Shown here: positions 45,270 through 56,200 of the stretch, piece by piece | Position numbering within the stretch: position 1 is the first letter of the stretch | Layout of the letters: every line of letters starts with the position of its first letter | From: Toxorhynchites rutilus septentrionalis | Lineage: Eukaryota > Arthropoda > Insecta > Diptera > Culicidae | NCBI RefSeq assembly: GCF_029784135.1 | Contig: NC_073746.1 | Location: 293,718,089 to 293,782,088, forward strand | Direction: 5' to 3' | DNA: 64,000 bases | Notes under the pieces: generated by a model | The model's database searches: none | What the model saw: only the letters and a program-made list of their open reading frames with translations | Told to the model about the DNA's origin: nothing | Program-made: the position numbers and the translations under genes

Positions 45270-45575
45270 ATTTTTTTATAGATAGGAATGCATTATTCCG
45301 CCTAAAAATTCATTTCCACCTTCAAACAAAGATCAATTTCGTTAGTGCAAACATCGAATGAGCTAACAACGCTTATCATGATGTAATTTTCGAACATATG
45401 GGTATTCAATGTACCGAATTTTCCGAACTTCCTTCAGAGTTTTCCGAAAATTTTCCGATTTTTCTATCCGCTATATTTATCTATGGGCCAAGACAAATAC
45501 AACAAAATAAAGACGACTGAAATCGGACCATTCCATCTTCTTGCTAAGCGCAAAACATTTGACCTTACATTTCTA
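45270..45575 (+). repeat. Direct repeat, left copy (partner 46425-46735)
   Basis: Shared blocks in order are ATTTCCACCTTCAAACAAAG, TCATGATGTAA, AACTTCCTTCAGAGTTTTCC and CAAAATAAAGA. Upstream, GACCCGGCGAACTTCGTTCC (45099) is a phrase that looks like part of the same repeat. Confidence 0.65.
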
Positions 45576-45585
45576 TGTATACAGC

Positions 45586-46406
45586 CATTCCATGCCAAAC
45601 CGATATATTGGTTCTCAGATTTTCGTGAAAAGTGGTAGTTTTCCTCTTTTTTCCTACTCGGAGAGACGAATGAACTCTCAGAGTTTAAAGTCTCTATAAT
45701 TCAATACCGTTACCGTTACCGGTTTTTCCCAAAATATTTTTTTTTCAAAAATTCATAACTTTTGAACTACTAGACCGATGCAGATGATCGACATATCAAA
45801 TTAAAGCCAATCAACAATCAACTATGATTTTTCAAAGTTAACCGATGGTTCGACTTTAATATGATATATCGATCATCTGAATCGGTCCAGTAGTTCAAAA
45901 GTAATAAATTAATTTTGTAAAAAAAAATGTTTTTTGGACCATCGGTTAACTTTGAAAAATCATAACTCACAAACGAAAAAAAAACACCTCTCTGGTTTCG
46001 ACATATGTTATTTGGAGAATCCTCAGCTCTCCACAAAAAATATAAAAAAATATAGCGCCTTTGATCCCGAGACTATACAAACAATAAAAAACGAATACAA
46101 TCAATAATAACGAGAGCAGAATTCGAATTTTCTGCAGGTATAGTATTTTTTCAAAAAAGACCAGATTTAATTTGATATGTCGATCATCTGAATCGGTCTA
46201 GTAGTTCTAAAGAATTTTTGAAAAAAGTCACTTTTGGAAAGAACAAAAAAGAGGAAAAAGTTGATTTTTCGGTCAACCTTATAATGGAAATGGTCACCCT
46301 AATGAAAAAAATAAAAAATACGGGTCAAATGTTTTGCGATAAAGAACAAAACTAAAAAATTTCACGCAAATCTGAGAACCACTATATCGGTTTAGCATGG
46401 AATGAA
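45586..46406. mobile_element. Palindromic element (about 820 bp) between direct repeats
   Basis: The left end is CATTCCATGCCAAACCGATA followed by GGTTCTCAGATTTTCGTG. The right end is its inverse (AATCTGAGAACCACTATATC...TAGCATGGAATG). Internal inverted and direct units around GATCATCTGAATCGGTC.AGTAGTTC are also present. No transposase frame is seen. A related single-ended copy starts at 59766. Confidence 0.75.
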
Positions 46407-46424
46407 TGTATATAGACAGATAGA

Positions 46425-46735
46425 TAGAAGATATAGCAGTGCGTTATTTCACCTGAAAATACATTTCCACTTTCAAACAAAGATCGATTTCGATAGCGCA
46501 AACATTGGATGCACCGACAACGCTGATCATGATGTAAATGTAAAACATATGGAATATCAATTTTCCGAATTTTCCGAACTTCCTTCAGAGTTTTCCGACA
46601 ATTTTCTGATTTTTCTCTCCATAACATTGTTCTACGGGCGAAGACGAATACATCAAAATAAAGATTGCTCAAAACGGATGATTCGTTCCTCGGGTTTCGA
46701 GCTTAGCAACACATTTGGCCTATCATTTTTATTTA
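46425..46735 (+). repeat. Direct repeat, right copy
   Basis: This is the same-orientation partner of 45270-45575. The two copies bracket the palindromic element, so either the element jumped between tandem copies or the block was duplicated around it. Confidence 0.65.
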
Positions 46736-46779
46736 TATAAATTGTAATGAATCAAGGGTAATATTATGTTGATGATTAA

Positions 46780-47200
46780 AAACATATGCTGCGTAATAAC
46801 ACCACTTTGAACTGTTTTAACCAGTTTCGAACGTTTTTCAAACCTGTCGCAGATTTCACGCACGACTTCCGTCGGCCTTTCGTCTCAAATTTGGACTAGA
46901 AATGTATGATCATACGAAGTCATCCAAGGAGTTTAGATCGGGTGATCTGAGAGGCCATTCATCTTTGGCCAAAAAGTCGGTAAAGTTTTCCCGGCACCAC
47001 CAGTTCTAAACCAGATTCGTAGTATGAGAGAGCGCTCCGTTCTGCTGAAGCACAAGTTGGGGTGATTTGGACATATTTGGTGAAATTTGACAGGTGGGCA
47101 GAATCGGTAGCATGAACGAAGGAAGCACTTTGATTGTAAGAAAATGTATGTTTTTGTTCGTGGTTTTAAGATGCCAAATCAGAAAACAGGACACGTTTTC
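46780..47200 (-). pseudogene. mariner-like transposase C-terminal remnant
   Basis: The minus strand encodes SPQLVLQQNGALSHTTNLV, then NWWCRENFTDFLAKDEWPLRSPDLNSLD, with an in-frame stop between the two. The second catalytic Asp is Asn (QQNGA). The layout is that of the second and third catalytic motifs of DD37-39-type ITm transposases. Confidence 0.65.
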
Positions 47201-47850
47201 ATGAAATAAGGTTAACGTTAATAACTATTTTTGTTGGAACCGATTTTTACGATTTGCATACCAATCGAATCGGAAATTTTCTACGATTTGTTTGATATGC
47301 TATACATTATTATCCCATAGTCTGTATGTGGTTTAAATTGATGAAAATTGGAAGCATTCCCATTCCTCCATACATTTGTTCTGTCCATTTATATACTTTC
47401 CCGAACAGAGCTGTCAATAACGAGCTACTTATCGACGAGCAACGAAGGGGAAATTGTAAGATTTAAAGTCTCCGTGAATAAAGGAAAAGAATGAGAGGCG
47501 AATGAACTGCAGAGTTTAATGCCTCTTAAAAACAACAGAAGAAGAAGAAGAAGAAGGAAAAAAAGAAGAATGAAGGGGAATATTTGCCTAGAGTATAAAC
47601 AGTGGATCTCGCTGAGGCAAATTTTCAGTATCGTTCTAGATACGAAACAATGAACATTGTTTGCGTCATCACATGTCTTCGTTTCGGATTGAGCTGAGGA
47701 CGCGACCAAATTACTCACGCGCTGATGTCTCTGGCAATGCTATTATTGCATCATACCGACGCCATTGCATTACAGTTTTAAGCTACACAATTGTGTGGGG
47801 AATCATCAAGCTGGGCTATCGTCGACTCACCAAGAAAATAATTGTTCTGG
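47200..47850. other. Noncoding sequence with a GAA-type microsatellite
   Basis: A GAA-rich tract lies at about 47526-47572. Nothing else was recognised. Confidence 0.45.
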
Positions 47851-47851
47851 A

Positions 47852-48360
47852 ATTTTGGTTTCGCATGACGGTAGCAAAACTCTCTCCACAAAGGATGAGA
47901 GCTAAGCTAATCTAGACCACCAATATTAACAGAAAGGGCTGCTGTTGAGAAGAGCGCAAATCGGAGATAAGTGTGTGTATATTTAGTTGCTATTATTTGG
48001 GGAATACCAAGCATCTTGAATGTCGTACTGGAATGTTATAAGTTATTTGGGTTCGCGTGCCAGTCGCAAAACTGCCTTCAACTACGATTGCACTTACGCT
48101 AATCTTGATCATAATAAAGCAATGCTACTTTTTTCATGGTTGTGGAGATTAACAGAAAGAGTTTATTTCGTTTATTTAGTCACCAAGAGAGTAAATGTCG
48201 TTCCGCAATTTTGTATGTAATTTGGTTTCGCTTGCCAGTAGCAAAACATTTTCCACTAAGAATGATAGCTGCGCTAATCTCGAGCATGAGAAAATAATAC
48301 AACTTTTTTCGAGGTCAGTAATATTAACAGAAGCGTTTCTTATGAGAATAGTGTAAAATT
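47852..48360 (+). repeat. Degenerate tandem repeat, three units of about 175-190 bp
   Basis: The units start at about 47853 (TTGGTTTCGCATGACGGTAG), 48046 (GGGTTCGCGTGCCAGTCG) and 48222 (TTGGTTTCGCTTGCCAGTAG). Each is followed by AGCAAAAC or CGCAAAAC, a GCTAATCT block and ATTAACAGAA. The units are strongly diverged. Confidence 0.65.
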
Positions 48361-48574
48361 ATGAGAAGTTTTTGTATTCTTAGTAGCTTCAAGCCACCAA
48401 TGTATGGCTCTGTATGCATGCTATGGCGAACGCTTGTGTGGCACTTGGTTTACATTGTACGAACGATGCCTAAAGGTGCGATTCCACGGAGGCAATACTA
48501 AATAACATGTAGCATGATGTTTGACACTTGCAAGTATTGTCATTGTTGTTGTTTCTATGCGATGCTAAAGATAT

Positions 48575-48845
48575 CTTCTTCTTCTCCAATGGCACTATCG
48601 TTCCTAGAGGAACTTCGCCGTCTCAACGTAGTATTACTTGCGTCATTTTTATTAGTACTTAGTTGAGATTTCTATGCCAAATAACACGCCTTGAATGCAT
48701 TCTGAGTGGCAAGCTCTAGAATACGCGTGATCACAGTGCAAGTCGGAGGAAATTTCTTTGACGAAAAATTCCCCCGACCAGAACGGGAATCGAACCCGAA
48801 CACCCGGCATGTTAGTTATGACGCTAACCACTCGGCCAAGGGAGC
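48575..48845 (-). mobile_element. tRNA-derived SINE, family 2 copy 2
   Basis: This is a reverse-strand copy of 34021-34295. The minus strand starts GCTCCCTTGGCCGAGTGGTT, contains GGTTCGATTCCCGTTCTGG and ends in GAAGAAGAAG. A 13-bp duplication, ATGCTAAAGATAT, flanks it (48562-48574 and 48846-48858). Confidence 0.93.
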
Positions 48846-48859
48846 ATGCTAAAGATATA

Positions 48860-51800
48860 TTGATGTAATTATGAAACGTGGAATAATGGTGCTGGTGCAA
48901 CAAGTATATAATCGACCGCAGCCAAGTCTATGTCAATTGCAAAAAAGGCCACCGGAATAACGTTCGAGGTGAATTTTCAATACACTAGCTGATCGATATA
49001 AGATCTAGTGTATTGTTCTGCGAGGGCAAGAATGAATCATCAATCAATTATCGTCAACTGATTCTATAATAAAAAAAACTATTTCAAGGCGATCTAACCA
49101 TTCTACTAAACAGTTATTTTTAAAATTTCACTGCATTACAAAATAATATCCGAACTTATAAACAATCGACTTATATAAAATAACTGCGTAGATCTACGTC
49201 AACAATGCGGTCGTATCCTGGACACAACCTCCTATAATTTTTTCAACGTTAGAATTAAAGGGCATATTGCACTTTTCTTGTTGTTGGCGCTCGCAATGGG
49301 TTTTATTTGTAGATTTTTAATTATTTATTTCATTGCTCCGCGGATAATCGAGGTTCCAGTGTACATGTATATCGTGCTTTCATATTCCCTAGCAGTTTCG
49401 GTTTGTTCGTCATAACTGATAGATACAACACTCCCTTTTCCCATCACGCTATGGGACACATCATCCGAAGTCCACCGAAGAACGGAAGGAAGTCACAAAA
49501 ATCACAATCATCATGTCCGGGAAAAAAAACTGATAATGATCGACAATCTCTCGCTCCACTGGAACTATTCACAACCGCAGGCCCCGGGATTCTGATAAAT
49601 ATCACCTCCACGGGCACGAGAGCGTGATTTGGTCGACCGTATCAATACCACAGGATTGTGTCACAGATTATCCCTCCTGATTCTCTATTGTATTTTCTCG
49701 CAAACGGTAATTACGCTAATTGCAGTAATTAACATCGTCAGATTCGAAATTGTTCGGTTTTGAGCTGCATTTCGGTTTCAATTCCCCCCGTGGATTGTGA
49801 ATGTGAACCGAGCCAAAATTTCAGCATGAATCGAGTAATAGTTGCTTTGTTTATGATAAGAATTGCGAATACAGAACTAATGAAGCTATTATTTTATCAC
49901 TACGTTCAATGCTCCCATAATTGCACAACCATTTCTGAATTGCACATTTTCAAAAGAATGGTACAATCTTACATGTGGGTGTGGGAACGTGGGAACACAC
50001 TAACGATAACCCCTCCATCACGGACACCGATATCCTTGACAAATAGGGGGCCACGCGTAGGTGTACACGCAGATATATAGATCCCGATGGTTGATTCACT
50101 CTTTCAGAATATCACGACGTCAGTAAGCTATTTGACGGGAAAAGCAGTTAATTTTGATAAATTATCGCATCAAGGTTGATATCGATGGCACTCTGATACA
50201 TGTTAGTGAAGTTGGTCATGTGTGACAGCATCATCTATGCTGTCAGTGTGTTGGTATTTTCCAGCCGCATGGCACCCGCCATGTTTTTGGTGCCAACATC
50301 TCAAACGTCGAAAGTACTTGTTTTCTTCGAAACAGCGATCCGCGTTGGCGCCATTGAGCTTCGTTTACTAGTTTAGAGGAGCGTCAAAGAATAGCCGATT
50401 TTCAGTCGGAATTTATTATTATTACTAAAATTATGAATAAAAATTAGCTTTTCCATATCAAATTAGTATTTTGTTTAAATTAAAAATATTTTTGTTTGCA
50501 GTTGGGGAAAAAGTCTCATACGAAAATTGTTTATGAAGACAACTTTATATTATAATGAAAAAATTCAGTAACAATGTTGGAATTATATAGCCATATGGTT
50601 GAATGAAAGTCAGAAATATGTATCTCAAGTAATTAAATAACATGATGTGAAAATTTTCATTCAAATTTTGAAATTCAAAAACCGGCTTCGTGTCTTCTAA
50701 TCTGATAGAAATTACACTCACGAGTTTGGGACCCAAATTATGGCCCTAATTTGAAGTCGCCACCAGACGTCGACACTATTTTTAAGATGGCCGCCATTCT
50801 GTAGCCAGCATAGAAACTCATGAGCATAGAAATCATAACCTAAATTTAAAAATGAAGTGCTCCACGCGATCCTGTAGCAGTGATTTTAATTGCAAATCAC
50901 CATGAAAGCTTCCGGGTGGGTATAAAAACATTGCTTGCCAAAGGAAACTATCCAACGTAATCAAATATTAACATATATGACTCCAAACAGTAAACAAAAC
51001 GTGAACCCCCTTAGCGCGAGCCCTGCTTTATGCTGCCTACGCTCAATTTCAATTGGTTGGGATAGGGTTGCCAGAGCCCCGGTCATCGCGAATTACCAAT
51101 TTACCACCATCTGACACATCGTGAAGTCGATGATGGACTTTTACAGCAAAGGGAGAGTGAGATAGGTGGTGACGGTAGGTAGAGTGAGATAGCGATAATC
51201 GTGCCATACACCTGGTATTTTCGGTGAAAAGTTTTGTTTGATTCTTGAATAGTTGAACAATGTGACAGTTCATTTTCGAGTATTGACTATTTCGGTCCAT
51301 CATTCTTACACTGCATGCAGATTATTTCTGCATAATTAATAACTATCAATAAACGTAACGAAAATGTATATCGGGTAATAGCTCAAGAATTAATCCCATC
51401 GAATGCTTGCTGCACTTTTGCGAAATGGTTTCAGTGTCATTTTCAGCTGCATCAATTTTCCATTTTCAAACCAACAATTTCAATTAGCACGGAGTAATAC
51501 TGCACATCAACATTTGCATAAGCGGGATACAGCTCCATACCCATTACCCCTCCTCCTCCCAGGGGTTTGCCGAGTTGCATATTTTCATCGATGGCTTTGT
51601 TATACACATCAATTATAGTGAGAATTCGAGCCGCATTGTACAGTATTTATTGAAAAAATTACAACACTGAAAACGGCATCCAGCTTTCTCCATTTCCTGT
51701 ATCTCTCACTCTCTCTGGACCACCCTTCAACCACCGTTGCGGGATGGCGTGAGCCTACACCCACTCCTCCGGATTTATCAACAAACAAGCCATAACTCAA

Positions 51801-52405
51801 TTTAAATTGATTTTGCGATGGTTTTGGGACTTTTTGCTCGTACCCAACCGAATCGACAAACAGCATCGGCTGGTTGTGATACTTTTTTTCTGTTTCCATC
51901 TCTCGGCTAAACGCGCGTACAATTTCCGCACAGCCGGCGTTCAAACGAACCCGCAAAACAGCGGGTACATTGAAGTTTCACGTTTTCGAAGGATGAAAAT
52001 TGACCCGGTAATTCTGGGGAGAGAATTAAACCCTCCCACGCGGCTCTCTATCGAATGTCTGCCTTTGTTCTGCTCGAATCGATATACTTGCTTACTCGTT
52101 CCTCGAAGTTCAATATTACGATGGGGCCTACGGAGATTTGTTTTTCCGAACTCCATCAAGACCACCACTTACTTCACAAATACGGGGACTTCTGATCTAC
52201 TGTTTTGAAGAAGAAGAAAAAGAAGCAGAAAGCAACGTTGAAATAATTTAGTAAATCTGCCGAACAACAAAAAATGGTCTTGATTTAGCATCTGGTTTTC
52301 ACTGCATTTTATTGAAGAAAAACGATATTGAAGGAATAATTTTAATCATGATAATTGATAATTTCTATTCGTATTAGACTCGAAAGCGTTTCAACATGCC
52401 ATCTA
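48860..52405. other. Mostly noncoding sequence, no confident gene
   Basis: Frames at 49403-49627 (+), 51609-51956 (-) and 51807-52208 (+) overlap one another on opposite strands and show no domain. A repeat edge (CTACGTCAACAATGCGGTCG) lies at 49195. Confidence 0.35.
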
Positions 52406-52408
52406 CTA

Positions 52409-53030
52409 AATGGGCTGTAAAGTCCAAGAATTTTGCAACAGATGACGCCACTAAAAAATGAACACGATTCAATTCGAGAGGTTCATCTGTCACTAGCTTA
52501 TGTGTGGAGGTTCGTGAAATTTCGTTTATTTGTACACAAACTACAGTTGTTTAAATGTCATTACTTGAACATTCGTATAGAAAATTTAAAATGAAGAATA
52601 TCGTATTTTGATCAAACATTGTGTTTTGATTGTAGAAACTTTTGAATAACCAATGCAGTGGTTGACGAAATGTTATTCCACTCCTGCTTCTTCGAGAACA
52701 ACAATTTATCGGTGGTTTAGTGAATTTAAAATGAGCCGTACAAACACCGCAGATGCACCTCGCCCTGGAAGCCCAAAAGAGGCTACGTATCCTGAAATCG
52801 AAAAACAACTGCATCGACTCGTTCTGAACGATCGTAAAGTGACGTTACGCGAGTTATCTGAGACCGTAGGCATTTCAAATGAACGAGTGGGATACATTTT
52901 GCACGACATTTTGAACATGAAAAAGCTATCCGCCCGTGCCGCGTTTGCTGACCATCAATTGAGGAATAAATACAGCTTTACACAAAAAATTATTGTTTTA
53001 ATTCAAAATACCGGGACTTTTCAGCCCATG
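52409..53030 (+). mobile_element. Internally deleted mariner (622 bp)
   Basis: The terminal repeats ATGGGCTGTAAAGTCC (left) and, inverted, ATGGGCTGAAAAGTCC (right) are flanked by TA (52407-52408 and 53031-53032). Only the N-terminal third of the transposase remains. The catalytic two thirds are missing and the frame runs straight into the 3' terminal repeat. Confidence 0.9.
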
Positions 53031-53033
53031 TAG
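52653..53033 (+). CDS. Truncated mariner transposase: DNA-binding part only
   Basis: This 126-codon frame has the paired helix-turn-helix region of mariner transposases: TIYRWFSEFKMSRTNTADAP, RPGSPKEAT, KQLHRLVLNDRKVTLRELSE and ISNERVGYILHDILNMKKLS. No catalytic Asp motif follows. The frame ends in IVLIQNTGTFQPM, read through the terminal repeat. The frame starts at an internal ATG, and a few residues of the normal N-terminus appear lost. If expressed it could bind mariner ends without cutting. That is an inference by analogy with known truncated transposase repressors. Confidence 0.75.
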   Translation: MQWLTKCYSTPASSRTTIYRWFSEFKMSRTNTADAPRPGSPKEATYPEIEKQLHRLVLNDRKVTLRELSETVGISNERVGYILHDILNMKKLSARAAFADHQLRNKYSFTQKIIVLIQNTGTFQPM

Positions 53034-53034
53034 T

Positions 53035-53200
53035 ATGATTGGTTGAGAGAAAATCAGAGAAAAAAATTGCGTATAGCATAATGATAATCCACGTAATCAA
53101 GAAAGGTGTTATAATACTCGACAAGGCCGAATAGTGGGTCATATAATTTTAATGAAATAGTAAAAAATAAAAAAAATAAAAAAATAAAAATAAAAAAAAA
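53035..53200. repeat. A-rich tail, probably the 3' end of another LINE
   Basis: GGCCGAATAGTGGGTCATAT and then a long A/T-poor-in-C tract (AAATAAAAAAAT units) look like a LINE 3' end with tail. The R4/Dong-like copy 2 is inserted into it. The 17 bp at 53184-53200 recur at 57266-57282. Confidence 0.45.
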
Positions 53201-56200
53201 TGGTTCTCAAATGGGGATCAACACTAGGGTAGGAGCCTACCTGTTGGTCTCAAATGTTCCTATCTCACGCCTCCACGAAGATCATATGACGACATTTTTA
53301 GATCGGGCGTGAACTGGAAACACACACCTGGTCTTGGCTCCGAGAACGGGTGTCGAAAGTGGCTAAGTGAGGGGGTGCGAGCGAGTCAGAGCGCTATATC
53401 TCTCCCGGGGAAGGCCTCCCGGGTCATGGAGGCCTTGCCAACCCGCTGTCTCCCGGGCAAAGGAGATACACCCAGAAAATGGAGCTACGTTCACGAAGAA
53501 TACTCAGAATGCGATCGCCCGAGGAGGGTCCCCGAACTGGAGCTGGTCCTGGAACGGGCGTAAGAGCGAGCGACCAGCGGCTGGAGGGCGATGTGCAAGA
53601 GCGGGCCACCAGCCGGGTTCAACCCGAAGAGCTACCGCCACACGGAAACAGCAGCCATCGACATCACCAACGAAACGCTGCGCCTACGAGGCGTGTTGCG
53701 ACTGTCAGACGACAGTCGTCCACACTTGTGGGTACTACTAGGCGACGGATCATGTGGACACATGAAATGAATGAATTCGTGATCCGCGCCTATTACATCT
53801 GCACTGCTTTGGAGACGGACATGAGCGGTCGCCCTCGAATACTCGCAATGTTCGAGGAAGCGTATCCAGAGTTCGTCGGGAGGCTTGACCAAAACGCGAT
53901 GAACGCGAGGCGTAGAGCGATTGTACGCAACAATATGCTCTCCCAAACGCAAGTCGACGAGATCAAGCAGCAGGTGCAGAGAGAACTAAGCTCCAGAACA
54001 AGCAGAGCAAGCGATGTGTCGAGACGAAGTTCAGTACGGCTGAGCAATTCATTCGCGAGTGGGGCACGCGAATCAGCACCAGTGGAGGCCACAGTACAAC
54101 AACCCCCTGAGCCGGAAGATCCACAGCCAGATCAACAACTACTACGCGATCTGGTCTTCCATTACGACGAGGCGATCTCACAGTTCCGCGACACGGACCC
54201 TTTGTCGCGCCCCAGGATCCCGAAGTTGCAGCATTCCCGCAGGCTGACAAGTGCAGTAAAGCTCATGAACGAGCACGTTCTTCCGCTGCACTTGGTTGAT
54301 GCTGAGAACATGGAGGAGCTGCAACTGAAAGTTTACTGTGCTGCTGTGGCGACCGCCAAAAGTTTAGGATACCGTATTAGGCCAAGAGGCGGACTGCTCC
54401 AACATCTCCGTGAAAGGCGTGAGCCTCCATGGCGAAGGAGATTGGAGCAACGGATCCTAAACAAGCGCGCCGCAATTGGAAGACTGATGGCGTACAAAAG
54501 AGGCAGCAGATCGGCGAAATTATGTCGCCAAGTTGCTGTGATCGTGCGGCCTACTGAACTTCGCCAGCTGGGAGCTCACCAGCTGACGGAAAAACTCGAC
54601 ACACTGGTACAGCAATTGAGCGTCCTAACTAAACGGCTGAAACGTTACTCTGACTCTGCAAAGCGCCAGGAACAAAATCGGATGTTCAGAGATAACGAAA
54701 AAGCGTTCTACGACCACATTAGCGACGAGAAGCCCGACTACCGCGAAGGTTTGCCAGATATTAGCGATGTGACGAACTTCTGGGCTGTTATTTGGGAGAC
54801 CCCAGTACAACATCGCGACGGGCAAATGTGGTTAAGACGGGAGGAGGAGAGTTGTGGTGAAATTGGAGAGATGCCAGCTATCATCGTCGAAGAGAACGAT
54901 GTCCGCGAAGCCTCGCGGTACCTGAGGAACTGGGCAGCACCGGGCCCCGATGGTGTTCAGAACTTCTGGCACAAGAAGCTGACCGTCGCACATCAAAAGA
55001 TAGCTGAGTGCTTCAACAAGGTGCTACGTGACCCACACAACCTCCCTGAATTCGCCACCCGTGGCGTCACATTCCTCCTCCCGAAAGACAGCAACACATT
55101 GAACCCATCAAAGTACAGGCCGATAACGTGCCTATCGAGTCTGTACAAGATATTAAGCAGCATCATAACCGCCAAAGTTTCTGCCCACTGCGAACAACAC
55201 CATATCATCGCAGAAGAGCAGAAAGGATGCAGAAAAAATACGCATGGCTGCAAAGACCAGGCCATCATCGACGCAACCATAGTCGGCCAGGCGGTTTATA
55301 ATCAGCGGAACCTAAGCATGGCCTATATCGATTACAGGAAGGCTTATGACTCCATACCTCACTCGTTTCTCGTCCGGGTATTGGAGCTCTACAAAATTGA
55401 TCCCGTCGTCGTTAGGTTCCTGCAGCATGCGATGAGGCAGTGGAGCACGTCTCTGCACCTTAGTGATGGGGAAAATGTGTTGCAGTCTAGAACGCTGCAG
55501 ATAAAGAGGGGGATATTCCAAGGCGACTCTTTCAGCCCGCTTTGGTTTTGTCTGGCACTGAACCCCCTCAGTAGGACGCTCAATAGAAACGGTCATGGCT
55601 ATAAAATAAGGTATGGCGACGGCGCCCACGAAGAAGTGACCCATACCTTTTACATGGACGATCTCAAGGTCTACGCTGATTCACGTCAGCGTCTAGGTGT
55701 AGCTATCCGGGCTGTCAAAGACATAAGCAGGGACATCTGTATGGAGTTCGGCCTCGACAAGTGTCGCTGTGCCCACCTGCTGAAAGGACAACTTACCGAA
55801 TCCGGAGGCTACGAGGTCTATGACGGCGAGTTTATAAGAGACATGGTTCGTGGCGAATCCTATAAATATCTTGGATTCCGACAGCTCACCGGGATTCGCC
55901 ACTCCGACATCAAGACGGAGCTGCGAGACAAGTTCTTGAGTCGAGTGAACTGTGTCCTGAGGACTTTCCTCAACGCGGGGAACAAGGTACGCGCGATCAA
56001 CACATTCGCGGTTCCCCTGCTGACCTTCAGTTTTGGTGTAGTCAAATGGAGCAAAACTAACCTAGAGGACCTTGAGAGGAGGATGAGGAAAGCATTCAAA
56101 GAGGCCGGAATGCACCATCCTCAATCGGCACTGGAGAGAGTTTCACTACCACGCAAAGAAGGGGGACTTGGAATCGTCGACATTTCTGCACTGTGTGTTG

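Noticed and set aside
51609..52208. Pair of overlapping frames on opposite strands (115 and 133 codons).
   Set aside because: Neither shows a domain, codon bias or splice context. They are mirror shadows and the coding strand cannot be chosen.
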